A stretch of DNA of 7,784 nucleotides, from positions 1 through 7,784 of the forward strand of contig CAAGIT010000021.1 in NCBI GenBank assembly GCA_900769995.1, in the 5' to 3' direction. Of the stretch, positions 5,838 to 7,784 are shown in pieces. The DNA comes from an uncultured Oscillospiraceae bacterium. Lineage in GTDB: Bacteria > Bacillota > Clostridia > Oscillospirales > Oscillospiraceae. The stretch's first letter is position 1; the number at the start of each line of letters is the position of its first letter. The position numbers were made by a program, and so were the translations under genes. Below the pieces are notes generated by a model that did not search any database, was not told the DNA's origin, and worked only from the letters and a program-made list of their open reading frames with translations.

Positions 5838-7493
5838 TTGGCAGAGAAACTGAAAATTATCTCTCTGGGCGGTCTGAACGAGATCGGTAAAAACATGACC
5901 GTTCTGGAGTACGGCAAGGATATGATCGTCATTGACTGCGGCCTCGGTTTCCCCGAGGACGATATGTACGGCGTCGATTCCGTCATCCCCGATGTCACTT
6001 ACCTTGTCAAAAATCAGAAAAAGCTGCGCGGCTTTTTCATCACCCACGGGCATGAGGACCATATCGGCGCCCTGCCCTATGTGCTGCAGGCGGTCAACGC
6101 GCCCGTCCACGCGACCCCGCTGACCCTCGGCCTCATCAAGCTCAAGCTGGAGGAGCACGACCTTCTCCACACGACCAGGCTCGTCACCCATAAGGCGGGC
6201 GAAACGGTCAAGGCGGGCTGCTTCACCATCGAGTTCATCCACGTCAACCACTCCATCGCCGATGCCGTCGCCTTTGCCATCCACACCCCTGTGGGTACGG
6301 TCGTCATGACCGGCGACTTCAAGATCGATCCGACCTCCGAGGACGGCATGATCGATCTCGGCCGCTTCGGCACCCTCGGCAAAGAGGGCGTTTATGCCCT
6401 CCTGATGGATTCGACCAACGCCGAACGCGCCGGCTATACTCCCTCCGAGGCTACCGTTACCGAGAGCCTCGAGCGCCACTTCAAGGGCTGCAAAAACCGC
6501 ATTATCGTCACGACCTTTGCCTCGAATATGTACCGTATTCAGGCGGTTCTTGCCGTCGCGCACCGCCACGGCAGAAAGGTCGCCGTGACCGGCAGGAGCA
6601 TGGAGAATATCCTGAAGGTCGCCACCGAGCTGGGCTATCTCAAAATCCCCGAGGGACTGGTGGTGGACATCAATCAGATCAAATCCCTCCCGCAGGACAA
6701 GATCGTCATTGTTTCCACCGGCTCTCAGGGCGAGAATATGTCCGCCCTCTACCGCATGGCGTTTTCCAGCCATCGGCAGGTCGAAATTCAGTCCGGTGAC
6801 AAGGTCATCATCTCCGCTTCCGCGATCCCCGGCAACGAAAAATCCGTCTCGCGCATCATCAACGAGCTTTACCGCAAGGGTGCCGAGGTGATCTACGACC
6901 GCTTAGAGGGTCTGCACGTCTCCGGCCACGCCTGCAGCGAGGAGCTGAAGATCCTCCACGCGCTGACCAAGCCCCGTTTCTTCATCCCCGTCCACGGCGA
7001 GCAGCGCCATCTGCAAAAGCACGCTGCCATTGCGCGTCAGATGGGCATGAGCCCCAAAAATATCATCATCTCGGACATCGGCCGCACCATCGAATGTACG
7101 GCGAAAACCTGCAAGCTCGGTGAGGTCGTCCCCGCAGGCAAGATTCTGGTGGACGGTACCGGCGTGGGCGATGTCGGCAGCGTGGTGCTGCGTGACCGCA
7201 AGCATTTGGCGCAGGACGGCATGATCGTGGTATGCGTGAACCTGTCCAGCGAGGACGGCTCGGTGCTGTCCGGCCCCGATATCATCAGCCGCGGCTTTGT
7301 CTACATGAAGGAAAATGAGGATCTCATGGAGGCGCTGCGCATGATCGCCACCCATTCGCTGGAGGTCTGTCAGAACCGTCACATCTCCGACTGGGCGACC
7401 ATCAAAACGACCATCAAAAACGATCTGGGGCAGTTCCTGTTCAAGAACACAAAGCGCAATCCGATGATTTTGCCCATCATTATGGAAATCTAA
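5838..7493 (+). CDS. rnjA: Ribonuclease J
   Basis: Metallo-beta-lactamase/beta-CASP ribonuclease acting as 5'-3' exonuclease and endonuclease in mRNA decay and rRNA maturation in the cytoplasm. It is 551 residues, close to the known length of about 555. N-terminal GGLNEIGKN is at 11-19. The zinc-binding THGHEDH at 69-75 supplies H70, H72, D74 and H75. Other ligands are H138 (VNHS), D160 (TGDFKID) and H386 (PVHGEQRH). The beta-CASP part includes TTFASN (225-230), GRSMEN (252-257), STGSQGEN (293-300) and HVSGHACSEE (360-369). The C-terminal domain ends in NPMILPIIMEI, closely resembling known RNase J tails. All catalytic ligands are present. One small deviation is N300, where TGSQGEP is usual. 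The gene starts with TTG after AAAGGAG. It is divergent from gdpP and stands alone in the window, followed by a hairpin and a repeat array. RNase J1 is the likelier identity; a paralogue (J2) elsewhere cannot be excluded. Confidence 0.98.
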   Translation: MAEKLKIISLGGLNEIGKNMTVLEYGKDMIVIDCGLGFPEDDMYGVDSVIPDVTYLVKNQKKLRGFFITHGHEDHIGALPYVLQAVNAPVHATPLTLGLIKLKLEEHDLLHTTRLVTHKAGETVKAGCFTIEFIHVNHSIADAVAFAIHTPVGTVVMTGDFKIDPTSEDGMIDLGRFGTLGKEGVYALLMDSTNAERAGYTPSEATVTESLERHFKGCKNRIIVTTFASNMYRIQAVLAVAHRHGRKVAVTGRSMENILKVATELGYLKIPEGLVVDINQIKSLPQDKIVIVSTGSQGENMSALYRMAFSSHRQVEIQSGDKVIISASAIPGNEKSVSRIINELYRKGAEVIYDRLEGLHVSGHACSEELKILHALTKPRFFIPVHGEQRHLQKHAAIARQMGMSPKNIIISDIGRTIECTAKTCKLGEVVPAGKILVDGTGVGDVGSVVLRDRKHLAQDGMIVVCVNLSSEDGSVLSGPDIISRGFVYMKENEDLMEALRMIATHSLEVCQNRHISDWATIKTTIKNDLGQFLFKNTKRNPMILPIIMEI

Positions 7494-7496
7494 GGA

Positions 7497-7523
7497 AACG
7501 GAGCCGTCAGTGACGGCTCCGTT
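7497..7523 (+). terminator. Strong hairpin after the RNase J gene, probable terminator lacking a good U-tract
   Basis: Perfect 12-bp inverted repeat: AACGGAGCCGTC (7497-7508) pairs with GACGGCTCCGTT (7512-7523) around the three-base loop AGT. It begins three bases after the TAA stop, where an intrinsic terminator of rnj would be expected. However, the hairpin is followed by CTGCATC and not by a run of T, so release by the intrinsic mechanism would be weak. It may instead act in both directions, protect the 3' end, or work with a termination factor. Confidence 0.55.
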
Positions 7524-7530
7524 CTGCATC

Positions 7531-7784
7531 GTAGGGGAGGGTTTCCCGTCCCGAAAATCGGCAGTCTGAGGCGACTGATAGCCGCCCCTACAGGGATAAA
7601 CCACGTTTCCCATCGTAGGGGACGGGTTTCCCGTCCCGAAAACCGACAGTCTGAGGCGGCTGATAGCCGCCCCTACAGGGATAAACCACGTTTCCCATCG
7701 CAGGGGACGGGTTTCCCGTCCCGAAAACCGACAGTCTTAGGCGGCTGATAGCCGCCCCTACAGGGATAAACCACGTTTCCCATC
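7531..7784. repeat. Tandem array of three 84-85-bp structured intergenic repeats, open at the right edge
   Basis: Three head-to-tail units lie at 7531-7614 (84 bp), 7615-7699 (85 bp) and 7700-7784 (85 bp). Each has a 61-62-bp core beginning GTAGGGG (GCAGGGG in unit 3) and ending CCCCTAC, plus a 23-bp linker that is identical in all three. In unit 2 the core can fold as an outer stem GTAGG/CCTAC (7615-7619 with 7672-7676) enclosing two hairpins. These are GACGGG-TTT-CCCGTC (7621-7635) and GGCGGCT-GAT-AGCCGCC (7655-7671). Units 2 and 3 differ at two positions; unit 1 differs from unit 2 by three substitutions and one deletion. No gene-like frame fits. The inverted ends resemble miniature palindromic or REP/MITE-like intergenic elements, but I cannot assign a named family. 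The window ends exactly at a unit boundary, so the array may continue. Confidence 0.92.

Noticed and set aside
5791..5853. 20-codon upstream frame (ATG at 5791) overlapping the TTG start of RNase J, a possible leader peptide
   Set aside because: There is no Shine-Dalgarno sequence before the ATG, only an A/T-rich stretch, and its composition is unremarkable. The overlap is probably chance.
5784..6773. 329-codon open frame on the minus strand, antisense to RNase J
   Set aside because: It is rich in G, D, V and H as the mirror of a C-ending codon bias. It runs opposite the catalytic core of a clear RNase J gene and has no recognised domain.
7531..7784. CRISPR array
   Set aside because: The 85-bp units are contiguous, with identical linkers and no variable spacers. 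The repeats are much longer than CRISPR repeats, and no cas gene is in view.

Overview
The window looks like chromosomal housekeeping DNA from a low-to-mid G+C-type Gram-positive lineage whose coding regions are nonetheless G+C-rich. Gene content and order (gdpP-rplI-dnaB, tilS-hpt, RNase J) point to Bacillota, most likely class Clostridia and perhaps a gut Oscillospiraceae/Ruminococcaceae-type organism. That placement is inferred from gene content, strong Shine-Dalgarno sites and the style of the repeats; no marker gene here fixes a genus.

Layout. Positions 1-5608 hold five tightly packed minus-strand genes, read right to left: gdpP (c-di-AMP phosphodiesterase), rplI (ribosomal protein L9), dnaB (replicative helicase), tilS (tRNA-Ile lysidine synthetase) and hpt (hypoxanthine phosphoribosyltransferase, cut by the left edge). 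The gaps are 19, 37, -11 (overlap) and 18 bases, so this is probably one operon. It would be driven by a promoter at about 5652-5680. Positions 5609-5837 form a divergent intergenic region with two back-to-back promoter-like sequences, both with extended -10 elements. Positions 5838-7493 hold a plus-strand RNase J gene that starts with TTG. After it come a 12-bp perfect hairpin (7497-7523) and then a tandem array of three 84-85-bp structured repeats (7531-7784), which reaches the right edge and probably continues.

How the genes fit together. The minus-strand operon combines second-messenger turnover (GdpP), ribosome function (L9), replication fork unwinding (DnaB), AUA decoding (TilS) and purine salvage (Hpt). 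This merges two gene groups that are separate in Bacillus subtilis. RNase J, a 5'-3' exonuclease/endonuclease of RNA turnover, is divergently transcribed from the same short control region.

No mobile-element gene, CRISPR array, tRNA, rRNA or riboswitch was recognised. The most unusual item is the repeat array at the right end. The other points of interest are a substituted histidine in the DHHA1 motif of GdpP, the TTG start of RNase J, and an A+T-rich island with an A8 run inside tilS. I did not find convincing evidence for a wholly new biological system.
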